The notes beneath the pieces are model-generated. The model was not told where the DNA came from, did not search any database, and saw nothing but the letters and a program-made list of their open reading frames with translations. From CAWJLE01 sp963843645 (GTDB taxonomy: Bacteria > Chloroflexota > Anaerolineae > DAOTYC01), in the NCBI GenBank assembly GCA_963843645.1, contig CAWJLE010000005.1, positions 186,001 to 250,000 of the forward strand: a DNA stretch of 64,000 nt, in the 5' to 3' direction. The translations under genes were made by a program, and so were the position numbers. This document shows, one piece after another, positions 35,700-44,411 of the stretch (the first letter of the stretch is position 1; every line of letters starts with the position of its first letter).

Positions 35700-37154
35700 G
35701 TGATCAGAAGCAATTATTCCGTCAATATGTCGCCGCAATTTCGCGTATTGTCCGAAGCCCAGATCCAGGAAATCCACCTGGCGACGCTCGAGGTGTTGCG
35801 CCGAACCGGTGTCGCCGTCCGAGAGCCCGAGGGCCGCGAGTTGCTTCAGAAGGCCGGTTGTTGGGTCGACGGCGAGCGTGTGCGCATTCCGGGGCATCTC
35901 CTCGAATGGGCGATGCGAACCACGCCTTCGCGCGTGGTTCTGTGTAATCGTAACGGGGCCCCGGCCATGTACCTCGAGGCGAACAAGGTCTATTACGGCA
36001 CCGGCTCGGACACGCCCAACGTGGTGGACCCCTATACCGACGAGCGGCGACCGGTCGTGCTCAACGACATCGCCAACATCGGCCGGGTCGTCGACTACCT
36101 GCAGAACATCAGTTTCATGATGTGCATGGGCATCGCGTCCGACGTCAATGGGGCGATCTCTGACCTGTACCACTTCCAGACGATGAGTGAGAATACCAGC
36201 AAGCCGCTCGTCTACACTGCCTGGAACCTGACCAACCTGAAAGACATCGTAGCGATGGCCGAGGCTGTGGCCGGGGGCGAAGAGGCGCTGCAGCGCAACC
36301 CGTACTGCGCGCTCTACACCGAGCCTATCTCGCCATTGCAGCACACGGTGGAAGGGACACAGAAGTTGCTCTACATGGCCAGCAAGGGGCTGCCGTGTGT
36401 GTATACGCCCGGCGCGCTGACCGGCGCGTCGGCGCCGGTGACCTCTGCCGGCGGTTTGGTGCAGGCCAACGCCGAACTGCTCAGCGGTTTCCTGATGGCC
36501 CAGCTCAAGCGTGAGGGCACGCCGCTGATCTACGGCGGAGGAGTGCTGCCGATCGACATGAGCACGACGTTGATGTCGTATGCGTCTCCGGAATGGATGA
36601 TCAACACCTGTGCCCTCACCGACCTGGCACGCTGGTACAAGGTGCCGATGTTCCACTTTGCCGGCTGCACCGATGCGAAGACGTTCGATCAGCAGGCGGG
36701 CATTGAGGGCACGCTGTGGATGCTGATCGCCGCGCTCAGCGGCGGGAATCTGGTCCACGACGTCGGCTACATCGACAATGGACTGACCTCTTCGTTCGAG
36801 ATGCTGGTCAGCATGAACGAGGTCGCCGGCCTGGTGAAACGGTTCATGGGCGGGGTGGAAGTCACCGACGAGACGATGGCCGTGGACGTCATCGACAAGG
36901 TCGGCCCCGGCGGGTATTACCTGGGCGAGGACCACACCTACCGTCATTTCCGCGAAAACTGGTTCCCCAAGCTGTTCGACCGTTCCAGCTACGACAACTG
37001 GCAGGCGAACGGAGCCACCACGCTCGGCCAGCGGGCGAAGGAGAAGGCGCTCGATATCCTGGAGACCTACCGTCCACCGGCACTGCCCGACGAGGTCCGC
37101 ACCCGGCTGGCCGAGATCATCGAGCGCGCGGAACAGCGGACGGGGCGACATTAG
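35700..37154 (+). CDS. MttB-family (trimethylamine methyltransferase-like) protein 3
   Basis: A 484-residue paralogue. VIRSNYSVNMSPQFRVLSEA opens the protein; VYYGTGSDTPNVVDPYTDE, NPYCALYTEPISPLQHTVEG, GTPLIYGGGVLPIDMSTTLM and FHFAGCTDAKTFDQQAGIEG follow the family order. GTG at 35700 has AAGGAGGC 4 nt upstream; the in-frame start ten codons earlier lacks a binding site and departs from the family N-terminus. It lies 45 nt after copy 2. A hairpin and a membrane-protein gene separate it from copy 4. No pyrrolysine codon. Confidence 0.9.
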   Translation: MIRSNYSVNMSPQFRVLSEAQIQEIHLATLEVLRRTGVAVREPEGRELLQKAGCWVDGERVRIPGHLLEWAMRTTPSRVVLCNRNGAPAMYLEANKVYYGTGSDTPNVVDPYTDERRPVVLNDIANIGRVVDYLQNISFMMCMGIASDVNGAISDLYHFQTMSENTSKPLVYTAWNLTNLKDIVAMAEAVAGGEEALQRNPYCALYTEPISPLQHTVEGTQKLLYMASKGLPCVYTPGALTGASAPVTSAGGLVQANAELLSGFLMAQLKREGTPLIYGGGVLPIDMSTTLMSYASPEWMINTCALTDLARWYKVPMFHFAGCTDAKTFDQQAGIEGTLWMLIAALSGGNLVHDVGYIDNGLTSSFEMLVSMNEVAGLVKRFMGGVEVTDETMAVDVIDKVGPGGYYLGEDHTYRHFRENWFPKLFDRSSYDNWQANGATTLGQRAKEKALDILETYRPPALPDEVRTRLAEIIERAEQRTGRH

Positions 37155-37236
37155 AAGCGCTCTCATCTTATCGCGCGATCCGAGCTTTGTTGCGTTGGAA
37201 GCTGCCAGACGCGTCGGTCACAATCCTGAGGAGTAT

Positions 37237-37262
37237 CCCCTGCCTTCAACCGAAGGCAGGGG
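37237..37262. repeat. 11-bp perfect hairpin upstream of the inserted membrane-protein gene
   Basis: CCCCTGCCTTC (37237-37247) / GAAGGCAGGGG (37252-37262), 4-nt loop AACC. It resembles the short subterminal hairpins of IS200/IS605-type elements, but no transposase is near. It lies in the 262-nt gap 37155-37416, which otherwise shows nothing I can identify. Confidence 0.6.
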
Positions 37263-37416
37263 AATGTGCCATTTTATGGAATCCGTTGAACCTCACGACT
37301 AGCCACACGGACGATGCCGTTGCGCTGCCCTGATCGCCGGGTCGACGGAGCGCAAAACTGCATTGCCTTGCTGACTGACTCGGCAATAGCCGGATCTCGT
37401 CAAGGGCTGGCACAAA

Positions 37417-39000
37417 ATGACAGAACAAGTACGACCAAAATCAGTTCTGTTTCGCCCATACGTGCCGCTGCTCATTGTGTCCGCAATGGGATTTGTCGCA
37501 GTCTGGCTCGTTACCCACCAGGGCTGCGGCGTATCTCCCGATTCGATAGGGTACATTGACTCGGCCCGCCATTTGCTGGCGGGCGAGGGACTGAGGACGA
37601 CTGGACTTGAGGGCCTCATCCCCATGGTGGGTTTCGGGCCTCTATACCCGATGATTCTTGCGGGCCTGGGTGTGCTCGGCGTCGACCCGGTGGACGGCGC
37701 CAGATTGCTGAACATCTTCCTTGGCGGGGCGAATGTGTTCCTGATCGGCATCACGATTCGTCGGTACACGCGCTCCAACTGGATGTCCGTCTTTGGTGCG
37801 TTGTTGGCGCTTGTTTCGCACGACTTCCTCTGGGTGCATTCGTGGGCGTTGAGTGAATCGCCGTACATCTCATTGTCGATCTTGGGGCTGTTGCTCCTGG
37901 ATGTCTATGAGGAGACCGGACAGCCAACAAAGCTAGTTCTCGCCGGTGTCGTTATCGGACTCGGCTGGCTGACGCGCTACGTTGGAGTTTCGTTGCTCGT
38001 CGCCGGCGCTGGTTCGTTGCTCTTCGCGAGGGACCGAGGTTGGCGGCGACGTTTGACAGATGCCGCGATCCTCCTGGTAATTGCCTGCTGCCCCATGCTG
38101 GCATGGATGAGGAGAAACGCACTGCTGACGCAAACCACCGTGACGGGCAGAGTGCTTCGGTTTCATCCGATAACCGGGGCGCAAATCGATGCGGCGATCA
38201 GCACTTTTGCCCATTGGATGGTTCCGTACCCGATGACCGTCCCGCTCACGAATGTCGTGGCCTCAAGCGGGGTCGTCCTGATAGGTGGACTGGTCATCTG
38301 CTCGGTTATCTTCGGTCGGACGGAGCGGACGTCACGAAAGCGCGCCGGTCCGTCTGAGAGTCAGTGTCGTTCCCCTTTTGTTTTTGGCGCCTACCTCGTC
38401 ACCTATGCGGCGGTTCTACTGCTGTCGATCTCTTTCTTTGATGCCGCCACCCCCTTGAACTTGCGTATCCTGTCGCCCATGCTCGCCTGCGGGCTGATCG
38501 TCGTGCTGTCGCTGGTGCATCGGCTCGAGCGGGTCACGAAAGCACACCGTCCGGTTCAGGTGGTGTTTGTTGGACTTGGGCTGCTCCTGGCCGGTTCCCA
38601 CGCCGGCTACACAGCCCCGTGGATTGCAGCTACTCACCTCGCCGGGCAGGGTTTCTCGAGTGCAGAGTGGAGGCAGTCCGAGTTGATTGGAAGGATACGG
38701 CGGCTTCCGGCGAATGTTCTCATTTACACTAATGCTCAGGGTCCAGTATACTTTCTCTCTGGAAGGATGACCCACAGTATCCCTGCGAAGTTTCGTGTGA
38801 CGACCAGCGTTCCTGCCTGGACTTACGAGTCTGACATGGCGAAAGCTCGGGAACAACTCAAGAGCAAGCAGGGTGTCGTGGTTTACTTCTCCACCATGAA
38901 CAAGAGCCAAACGCTTCCGAGTGAGACGGAGATCAAGGAGGTCTGGCATTTGAAGCCCATCGACCAGGCGACCGATGGCACCATTTACACGGCCGATTGA
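37417..39000 (+). CDS. GT-C-like polytopic membrane protein (glycosyltransferase-like)
   Basis: A 527-residue membrane protein with about ten hydrophobic helices and a C-terminal soluble tail of ~120 residues. The first loop carries GVSPDSIGYIDSARHLLAGEG, with an acidic DS..Y pattern as in ArnT/PMT-type (GT39/GT83) proteins, and the later FRVTTSVPAWTYESDMAKAR part resembles the C-terminal region of such 'glycosyltransferase family 39' proteins. It sits inside the mttB array (262 nt after copy 3, 44 nt before copy 4). It has no evident link to methylamine metabolism, so it looks like an insertion. Function assigned only by fold. Confidence 0.65.
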   Translation: MTEQVRPKSVLFRPYVPLLIVSAMGFVAVWLVTHQGCGVSPDSIGYIDSARHLLAGEGLRTTGLEGLIPMVGFGPLYPMILAGLGVLGVDPVDGARLLNIFLGGANVFLIGITIRRYTRSNWMSVFGALLALVSHDFLWVHSWALSESPYISLSILGLLLLDVYEETGQPTKLVLAGVVIGLGWLTRYVGVSLLVAGAGSLLFARDRGWRRRLTDAAILLVIACCPMLAWMRRNALLTQTTVTGRVLRFHPITGAQIDAAISTFAHWMVPYPMTVPLTNVVASSGVVLIGGLVICSVIFGRTERTSRKRAGPSESQCRSPFVFGAYLVTYAAVLLLSISFFDAATPLNLRILSPMLACGLIVVLSLVHRLERVTKAHRPVQVVFVGLGLLLAGSHAGYTAPWIAATHLAGQGFSSAEWRQSELIGRIRRLPANVLIYTNAQGPVYFLSGRMTHSIPAKFRVTTSVPAWTYESDMAKAREQLKSKQGVVVYFSTMNKSQTLPSETEIKEVWHLKPIDQATDGTIYTAD

Positions 39001-39044
39001 CTGCCGCAATTGAGGTTTTTTCACGTTCGAAACAGGAGGTCATG

Positions 39045-40496
39045 ATGATCCGCAGCAACTATTGCGTCAATGCAACGCCGCAGTTTCGAGTGCTGTCCGA
39101 TGAGCAGATTGAGGAGATCCATTATGCCACTCTGGAGGTGTTGCGGCGGACCGGCGTGGCAGTGAAGGAGCAGGCCGGCCGCAACCTCCTGAAGAAGGCG
39201 GGCTGTTGGGTGGACGGCGAGCGCGTTCGCTTTCCGGCTCGGTTGGTGGAGTGGGCGCTGCGTTGCGTTCCGTCGCGAGTGGTGCTGTGCGATCGGAACG
39301 GCGGCGCCGCGATGTACCTGGAAGCGAACAAGGTCTACTACGGCACCGGCTCGGACACACCGAACGTGCAGGACCCCTACACCGGCGAGCGCCGGCCCGC
39401 GGTGCTGGCGGACATGGCCAATTTCAGCCGGGTGGTCGATGCACTGCCGAACGTCAGCTTCCAAATGTGTATGGGCATCGCCTCGGACGTCAACGGGGCC
39501 CTATCCGATCTGTACCACTTCGAGGCGATGGTCAGCAACAGCGTGAAGCCGATCGTCTTCACCGCCTGGAATCTGGACAACTTGAAGGATATCATGGCGA
39601 TGGCCGAGGCAGTTGCCGGTGGGGCGGACGCGCTGCAGCGAAACCCGTTCTGCGCGCTGTATACGGAGCCGATCTCACCCTTGCAGCACGCGGTCGAGGC
39701 CGGACAAAAGCTCCTGTGGCTGGCCGGCAAGGGACTGCCTGTCGTGTACACGCCCGGAATGTTGACCGGCGCGAATGGTCCGATCACTTCTGCGGGTGCA
39801 TTGGTGCAGGCGAATGCCGAGTTGCTCAGCGGCCTGGTGATGGCCCAGCTGTCGTTCGAAGGCGCGCCATTCATCTACGGCGGGGGCGTCGATCCGATGG
39901 ATATGCGCACCATGATCATCACCTATGGGTCGCCCGAGTTCATGATCAACACTGCGGCGCTGACCGAAATGGGCCGGCGATATCATCTGCCGGTCTTCAG
40001 CTTCGCCGGCTGCACGGATTCCAAAGTGTTCGACCAGCAGGCGGGGATCGAGGGAGGCATCTGGATGCTTGTCGCGGCCCTGAGCGGGGGAAACCTGGTC
40101 CACGACGTCGGCTACATCGACAACGGGCTGACTTCATCGTTCGAAATGCTGGTCAGCATGAATGAGACGGCCGGCCTGGTGAAGCGGCTGATGGGTGGCG
40201 TGGAAGTGACTGATGACACGATGGCTGTGGACGCGATCGACCGGGTCGGACCGGGCGGCCATTTCCTGGGCGAGGATCACACCTATCGCCACTTTCGCGA
40301 GAACTGGTTCCCCAAGCTTTTCGATCGCAACAACTATCAAACGTGGACGGAGAACGGGGCGACGACCCTCTTCCAGCGCGCGAATGCGCGAGCAAAAGAG
40401 ATCCTGGAAACGCATCGCCCACCGGCGCTGGCGCCCGACGTCCAGTCCCGGCTGAAGGACGTCATCCAGGCCGCCGAGAAGCGCTGCTCGCAATAG
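39045..40496 (+). CDS. MttB-family (trimethylamine methyltransferase-like) protein 4
   Basis: A 483-residue paralogue. It begins MIRSNYCVNATPQFRVLSDE and carries VYYGTGSDTPNVQDPYTGE, DLYHFEAMVSNSVKPIVFTA, GAPFIYGGGVDPMDMRTMII and FSFAGCTDSKVFDQQAGIEG. ATG at 39045 has GGAGG 5 nt upstream; the ATG one codon earlier is too near the binding site. Sequence features place it nearest to copies 2 and 3. It is followed by a 15-bp stem terminator at 40504-40546. With livKHMGF it closes the 13-kb transport/methyltransferase block. A cognate corrinoid protein and a methylcorrinoid:THF methyltransferase must be encoded elsewhere if it demethylates. Confidence 0.9.
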   Translation: MIRSNYCVNATPQFRVLSDEQIEEIHYATLEVLRRTGVAVKEQAGRNLLKKAGCWVDGERVRFPARLVEWALRCVPSRVVLCDRNGGAAMYLEANKVYYGTGSDTPNVQDPYTGERRPAVLADMANFSRVVDALPNVSFQMCMGIASDVNGALSDLYHFEAMVSNSVKPIVFTAWNLDNLKDIMAMAEAVAGGADALQRNPFCALYTEPISPLQHAVEAGQKLLWLAGKGLPVVYTPGMLTGANGPITSAGALVQANAELLSGLVMAQLSFEGAPFIYGGGVDPMDMRTMIITYGSPEFMINTAALTEMGRRYHLPVFSFAGCTDSKVFDQQAGIEGGIWMLVAALSGGNLVHDVGYIDNGLTSSFEMLVSMNETAGLVKRLMGGVEVTDDTMAVDAIDRVGPGGHFLGEDHTYRHFRENWFPKLFDRNNYQTWTENGATTLFQRANARAKEILETHRPPALAPDVQSRLKDVIQAAEKRCSQ

Positions 40497-40503
40497 ACCC
40501 TGA

Positions 40504-40546
40504 AAAAGACGCTGACCGTCGCCCTCATGCAGGCGACGGTCAGCGT
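40504..40546. terminator. Strong hairpin between convergent operons
   Basis: ACGCTGACCGTCGCC (40509-40523) / GGCGACGGTCAGCGT (40532-40546), 8-nt loop. On the minus strand it is followed by CTTTTTC, a proper intrinsic terminator for the lipoprotein gene; on the plus strand it closes mttB copy 4. Confidence 0.8.
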
Positions 40547-40572
40547 TGACCAGGCGGACTCGCCTGCGGGAC

Positions 40573-41789
40573 TTACCGATCGGCCGCCTGCAAGACGGCA
40601 AATTCGGTTGGGTCCACGTAGGACTTGAGCCCTGCGATCTTCCCCTCACTGTCAAAAGTCACCACGTCCATGCCGGACAGACTCCGGGTACTTCCATCCT
40701 TGCCGGTCCACTGCGCCTGCCACTCGGCGACACCCTTTTCGTCGTCAGCGACCGTGGACAGGTAGACCATACTCAGGTCGTCCGCAGCGAACATGGAGGG
40801 CAGTCCCTGGCGCAGTGGGTGGGCCGGGACTTCGCCGTCGGTCGTGAGTGCCGCGAGCGATGCCGGGTCCTGTCCCATCATCATCGCCTCGGTATACCGA
40901 TTCAGCGTGCTGAGCGGAGAGGTCGAGCTCATGGCGAAGCTCGCTCCGGCCCCCGTTTCGGTGGCCGTTGTCTCTGTCGCGGTGATCTCCGGGAGGGTGA
41001 TTTCGGGGATGGTCATGCCCAAAGAGGGCGTTTCCAGGGTCGTTGCGGCGGGAGGGACGTCGACCGCCTGGGGCCCCGCTGCATTGTCCCACTGGATCAT
41101 GATGGCCAAAGGTTTGCTGCCGAGGTCGGCGGCCCAGATCAGCTTGTTCGTGGCCGCATCGTACGTAACCTTTTCTTTCGGCGACCAGTCCAGAATCTTG
41201 CCGGGCACCGCAATCGCATAGCTGACGTCCATGCCCATGGCCGCCATCATTTGGGCCTCCATGGCCGCTTCCTCCGGGGTCTTAGTGGCGGCAGCAGGGG
41301 CCTGCTCGCCGGATGCCTTGGAGGCCATATCACTGGTATTCACGTTCATGTTGAGCGTCGTCACGCTGCCGCTCGTCGAGAAAGTAATCTGTCCATCGAG
41401 TCGTCAGGCTTGTCGCCCAGTTGCAGCTTGGCCAGCTCGTCGAGACTACTGAAGGGCAGGACCACCTTGAACCCCTCTTTGCCGGCAGCGTCCTTGTACG
41501 GCTCGAAACTCGCCCCCGGAATCTTGTCGGACAGAGTCTTGAGCTCCGCCTGCGCATCTGCCAGAGGATCCTGATTTTCGGCCGGTGCGCCGCTCTCTGA
41601 GGTGCTCTCGCCGTTCTGGCTGGCGAGGGCCATCATCTCCTTGCTGACGGCCAGGATGACCGTTTGCGTGCCACTGCCGTCCGAATTGATCGCAATCTCG
41701 GAATGCATCGTGAAGCAACCCGACAACAACAGCATGCCGGCCAACGCGACTCCCAACAGACCCAGCCCGATTCGATTCTTCCTTCTCAT
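40573..41789 (-). CDS. Lipoprotein with N-terminal LppM-like and C-terminal SnoaL-like parts, copy A (frameshift)
   Basis: About 405 residues. A lipoprotein signal peptide ends in LLLSGC, with Cys at residue 25, so it would be lipid-anchored. The region after it (FTMHSEIAINSDGSGTQTVI, AKLQLGDKPDDSMD) resembles the LppM/DUF3153-like beta domain. After a one-base break near 41390 come TTLNMNVNTSD and YAIAVPGKILDWSPKEKVTY, then a low-complexity Thr/Glu linker, then a C-terminal SnoaL/NTF2-like fold (YTEAMMMGQDPASLAALTTD, WQAQWTGKDGSTRSLSGMDV). A paralogue of the downstream-oriented neighbour at 41957. ATG at 41789 has AAGGAGG. Function unknown; both are probably envelope proteins. Confidence 0.7.
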
Positions 41790-41881
41790 ACCGTCCTCCT
41801 TGAGTGTGTGAAATGGAGCGGATAAAACGACTTATCTGGTCCTGTGGCTCGCACGCTCGTGGATCGCGCCGGCCGTGAGAC

Positions 41882-41926
41882 AAAGAAAACGGGTGTGTTC
41901 GGACCGCTACGGTAGGACCACACCCG
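41882..41926 (-). terminator. Intrinsic terminator between the two lipoprotein genes
   Basis: Minus strand CGGGTGTG / CACACCCG (41926-41919 with 41897-41890) with inner pairing GGTCC/GGACC, then TTTTCTTT (41889-41882). It terminates the upstream copy B at 41957. Confidence 0.75.
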
Positions 41927-41956
41927 CTCGCTGTACCTGCAGGCGATCACGTCTGA

Positions 41957-43099
41957 CTATTGAATGCCTTGCAGACTCAAGAATTGCCCCGGATCGACGA
42001 AGGACTGTATGGCCGTGATCTTGCCGCTCGTGTCGAACGTAAGGACGTCCACGCCGGTCAGGGTCTGTGGCTTACCGTTGTCGGTCCACTGGGCGGTCCA
42101 TTCGGCCGACCCGGCCTGATTGTCGGCGATCAAATTCGCGTAGGTGACTTTGATGTCCTGGGCACTGAAGAGCTTCGGATACTTCTGGGTCAGCGGGTGG
42201 CTGAGGGCCTTGCCGGCCGAAAACAGCGCGCTGTACGCCGCCTGGTCTCCGCTGGCCTGGGCATCCGTGTATCGTTGCAGCGTCTCCAGCCCGAGATTGC
42301 CAGGCAGGGTGACCAGGTTCCCAGACGCGCCCGGAATGGCCGGCATCGCCGGTGCAGACGGTCCGGACGGCGCGAGCGGCGCCGGCGGGGCATCGATCGG
42401 CTGCGGCTTCTGCGAGTTGTCCCATTCCACCAACAGGTGCGGAACCGCACCCGTGCTGAGGTCCACGTTCCAGACGATCTTGTTCGTGCCCGCATCGTAG
42501 CCTGCGTTTGCTCTGGGCTGCCAATCGAGGATCTTCCCCGGCACGGCGATTGCGTAGGCGACCTGCACGCCGAGGCTGGACATCATCTGGGCGGCCATGG
42601 CCTGATCTGACGGGCTCGGCGTGGCGTAAGCGCTCACGCCGGCGGCGGCTGACGCGGCCACAGAAATCTGATCGGTGTTGATCGTGACACCGAGGGTGAT
42701 CACGTTCCCCGCGCGGGCGGTCGTGACCGTGTCCAGAGTCTGGCCCTTGCCCCCGAGTTGCTGACTCTCCAAGTCGGCGAGGCTCTTGAACGGGATGCTC
42801 ATCTTAATCCCTTGTTGGCCGCTGACTGCATCGGAATACGGTTGAATCCTGGCGCCTGGGATCTGGGCGACGGCGGCCGTGATCTGGGCGAATGGCCCCT
42901 GCGGCCCCTGGCCGGTGACCGCCCCCTCCTGCATAGCCAGCGCCAGCATGTTTGGATCGACCGCCAGAGTGATGGTGCGCGAGCCGCTGCCATCCTGTTT
43001 GATATTCGTGTCAGAATTGACAGTCATGCAACCCGACAACAACAACGCGCCAGCCACGGCAATAGTGGACAGACCCAGGGCAAATCGAAGTTTCTTCAT
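41957..43099 (-). CDS. Lipoprotein with LppM-like and SnoaL-like parts, copy B (intact)
   Basis: A 380-residue intact paralogue of copy A. The lipobox ALLLSGC puts Cys at residue 24. The N-terminal beta domain contains MTVNSDTNIKQDGSGSRTIT and AQIPGARIQPYSDAVSGQQG; LGVQVAYAIAVPGKILDWQP and NKIVWNVDLSTGAVPHLLVE are shared with copy A; a Pro/Ala-rich linker (PSGPSAPAMPAIPG) leads to a SnoaL/NTF2-like C-terminal domain (LQRYTDAQASGDQAAYSALF, SAEWTAQWTDNGKPQTLTGV). ATG at 43099 has AAAGGAGA upstream. Probably a membrane-anchored extracytoplasmic protein of unknown role. It has its own terminator, so it is expressed apart from copy A, and starts 15 nt after the GT4 gene stop. Confidence 0.78.
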   Translation of the reverse strand: MKKLRFALGLSTIAVAGALLLSGCMTVNSDTNIKQDGSGSRTITLAVDPNMLALAMQEGAVTGQGPQGPFAQITAAVAQIPGARIQPYSDAVSGQQGIKMSIPFKSLADLESQQLGGKGQTLDTVTTARAGNVITLGVTINTDQISVAASAAAGVSAYATPSPSDQAMAAQMMSSLGVQVAYAIAVPGKILDWQPRANAGYDAGTNKIVWNVDLSTGAVPHLLVEWDNSQKPQPIDAPPAPLAPSGPSAPAMPAIPGASGNLVTLPGNLGLETLQRYTDAQASGDQAAYSALFSAGKALSHPLTQKYPKLFSAQDIKVTYANLIADNQAGSAEWTAQWTDNGKPQTLTGVDVLTFDTSGKITAIQSFVDPGQFLSLQGIQ

Positions 43100-43114
43100 T
43101 GTTTTGGTCTCCTT

Positions 43115-44401
43115 TCACGTGCGAACTGGCAGTTCCTGCGCGACCCGGCGCAGAATCAGGCGATAAACGAGTTCGATGCGGTCGCCGGCCTGCTCCCAAG
43201 AATACCGTTCGATGGCTCGCTCTCTGAGACGCGCACCGATCGTTTTGGGATCCGCGGAGTCCAGCGACTGCTCGAGTGCCGCCGCAAGGCCTTCTGCACC
43301 CGGCGCGGCGAAACAGCCCCACGGGCCCAAGTATTCTCGGGCCACCGGGGTATCGAAAGCGACTGTGGGCAGGCCGAGCGCCATGTAGTTCAGGAGCTTG
43401 CCGTTGCTTTCGGTCTCAGACATTTTGGGCGCCACCGCCACGTCGGCCAGGGCCAGGTATTCCGGCGCTCGTTCGTAAGGGACGCGGCCGGTGAAGTGAA
43501 CGCGCTCGCTCACCCCCAGTGTCGCGGCCCTGGCACGATAGGCATCCACTTCCGGGTAGCCCATCACCAAGAAGTGGACGTCTCGGCCGTGCTCCTGCAT
43601 CCGCGAAGCCGCTTCCAGGAGCAGATCGGTGCCCTGGTAGCCCGCGAGCTTACCCAGGTAGCCCACGACCTGCCCATCGGCCGGAAGGCCCAACGTCCGG
43701 CGGAGCCGTCGTGTCTGGGCGGCCTCAGGCGGCCCGAAGCGCCGGCCGTCCACCCCATCGGGCACGGTGCGAATCAGTGGGCATTGGCAGCCAAACCGGT
43801 CACGCAGCAGCCGGGCGGCATGCGTGGAGCTGGTCACGATGGCGTCCGGCAGGTTGTTGATGTACTTTTCCACCGCCAGCAGACGCCGGTGTATGCGACT
43901 ACCTGCCGGCAAAAACCCATGGTCGATCATTTCGCCAGTCAGGCTGCCCTGGTAATCGAAGATCAGCGGCACGTTCCACAGCCGGGCCAGCATCCGACCG
44001 GCCAGGGCGCCTTCGTGCAGAAAAGCGTGGATCAGGCTCGGCGGCCGGCGCTGAGTCAGGGCAGCGCGAGCGAGCAGCAGTGCGTCGAAGAGAAGCTTGT
44101 GCCAGGATGACCCCATGGCGTAACGGTTTCCCCAGGGCACTGAGGGAATGCGGACGATGTCCAGTCCCGGCAAATCGCGACCTTGCCGGTAGGTGAAGAT
44201 CCGGATCTGGTGGCCTCTTTCCTGCAGAATCCGCGCTTCCTCGTAGATGCGCACGTGGCAGCCGTAATCGGAGAAGAACGCCGTCGGCGCCAGCATCACT
44301 ACGTTCGACAAACCGCTCGCGTCGCTTTGCTCCAACTCTCGGGGCGTCAGCGACGATCGCAGTTGCTGCGTCTTCCATTTTAGCTTCAGTGCTTGAGACA
44401 T
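43115..44401 (-). CDS. Family 4 glycosyltransferase
   Basis: A 428-residue retaining GT-B enzyme. N-terminal acceptor domain: MLAPTAFFSDYGCHVRIYEE, typical of GT4 glycan transferases, and HAFLHEGALAGRMLARLWNV. C-terminal donor domain: DGVDGRRFGPPE, VGYLGKLAGYQGTDLLLEAA and the EX7E-type nucleotide-sugar motif around MSETESNGKLLNYMALGLPT (E..SNGKLLNYMA..LP). It acts at the cytoplasmic face of the membrane on an unknown lipid or glycan acceptor. It lies 10 nt after the lipid kinase gene and 15 nt before the lipoprotein, so these form a three-gene operon with the promoter at 45440. The first ~30 residues are a charged extension. Confidence 0.88.
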   Translation of the reverse strand: MSQALKLKWKTQQLRSSLTPRELEQSDASGLSNVVMLAPTAFFSDYGCHVRIYEEARILQERGHQIRIFTYRQGRDLPGLDIVRIPSVPWGNRYAMGSSWHKLLFDALLLARAALTQRRPPSLIHAFLHEGALAGRMLARLWNVPLIFDYQGSLTGEMIDHGFLPAGSRIHRRLLAVEKYINNLPDAIVTSSTHAARLLRDRFGCQCPLIRTVPDGVDGRRFGPPEAAQTRRLRRTLGLPADGQVVGYLGKLAGYQGTDLLLEAASRMQEHGRDVHFLVMGYPEVDAYRARAATLGVSERVHFTGRVPYERAPEYLALADVAVAPKMSETESNGKLLNYMALGLPTVAFDTPVAREYLGPWGCFAAPGAEGLAAALEQSLDSADPKTIGARLRERAIERYSWEQAGDRIELVYRLILRRVAQELPVRT

Positions 44402-44411
44402 TGAATTCTCG

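Noticed and set aside
34143..37166. Long antisense open frames (477 and 495 codons) opposite the mttB genes
   Set aside because: They are mirror frames of high-GC genes; their sequences are rich in Arg, His and Gly without motifs, and the sense strand carries clear family signatures.
37237..37262. Complete IS200/IS605 element
   Set aside because: Only a hairpin resembling an element end is present; no transposase or TnpB-like gene lies nearby.
32743..40496. Pyrrolysine-containing MttB
   Set aside because: All four frames are uninterrupted, with no in-frame UAG; no pyl genes are seen in the window.
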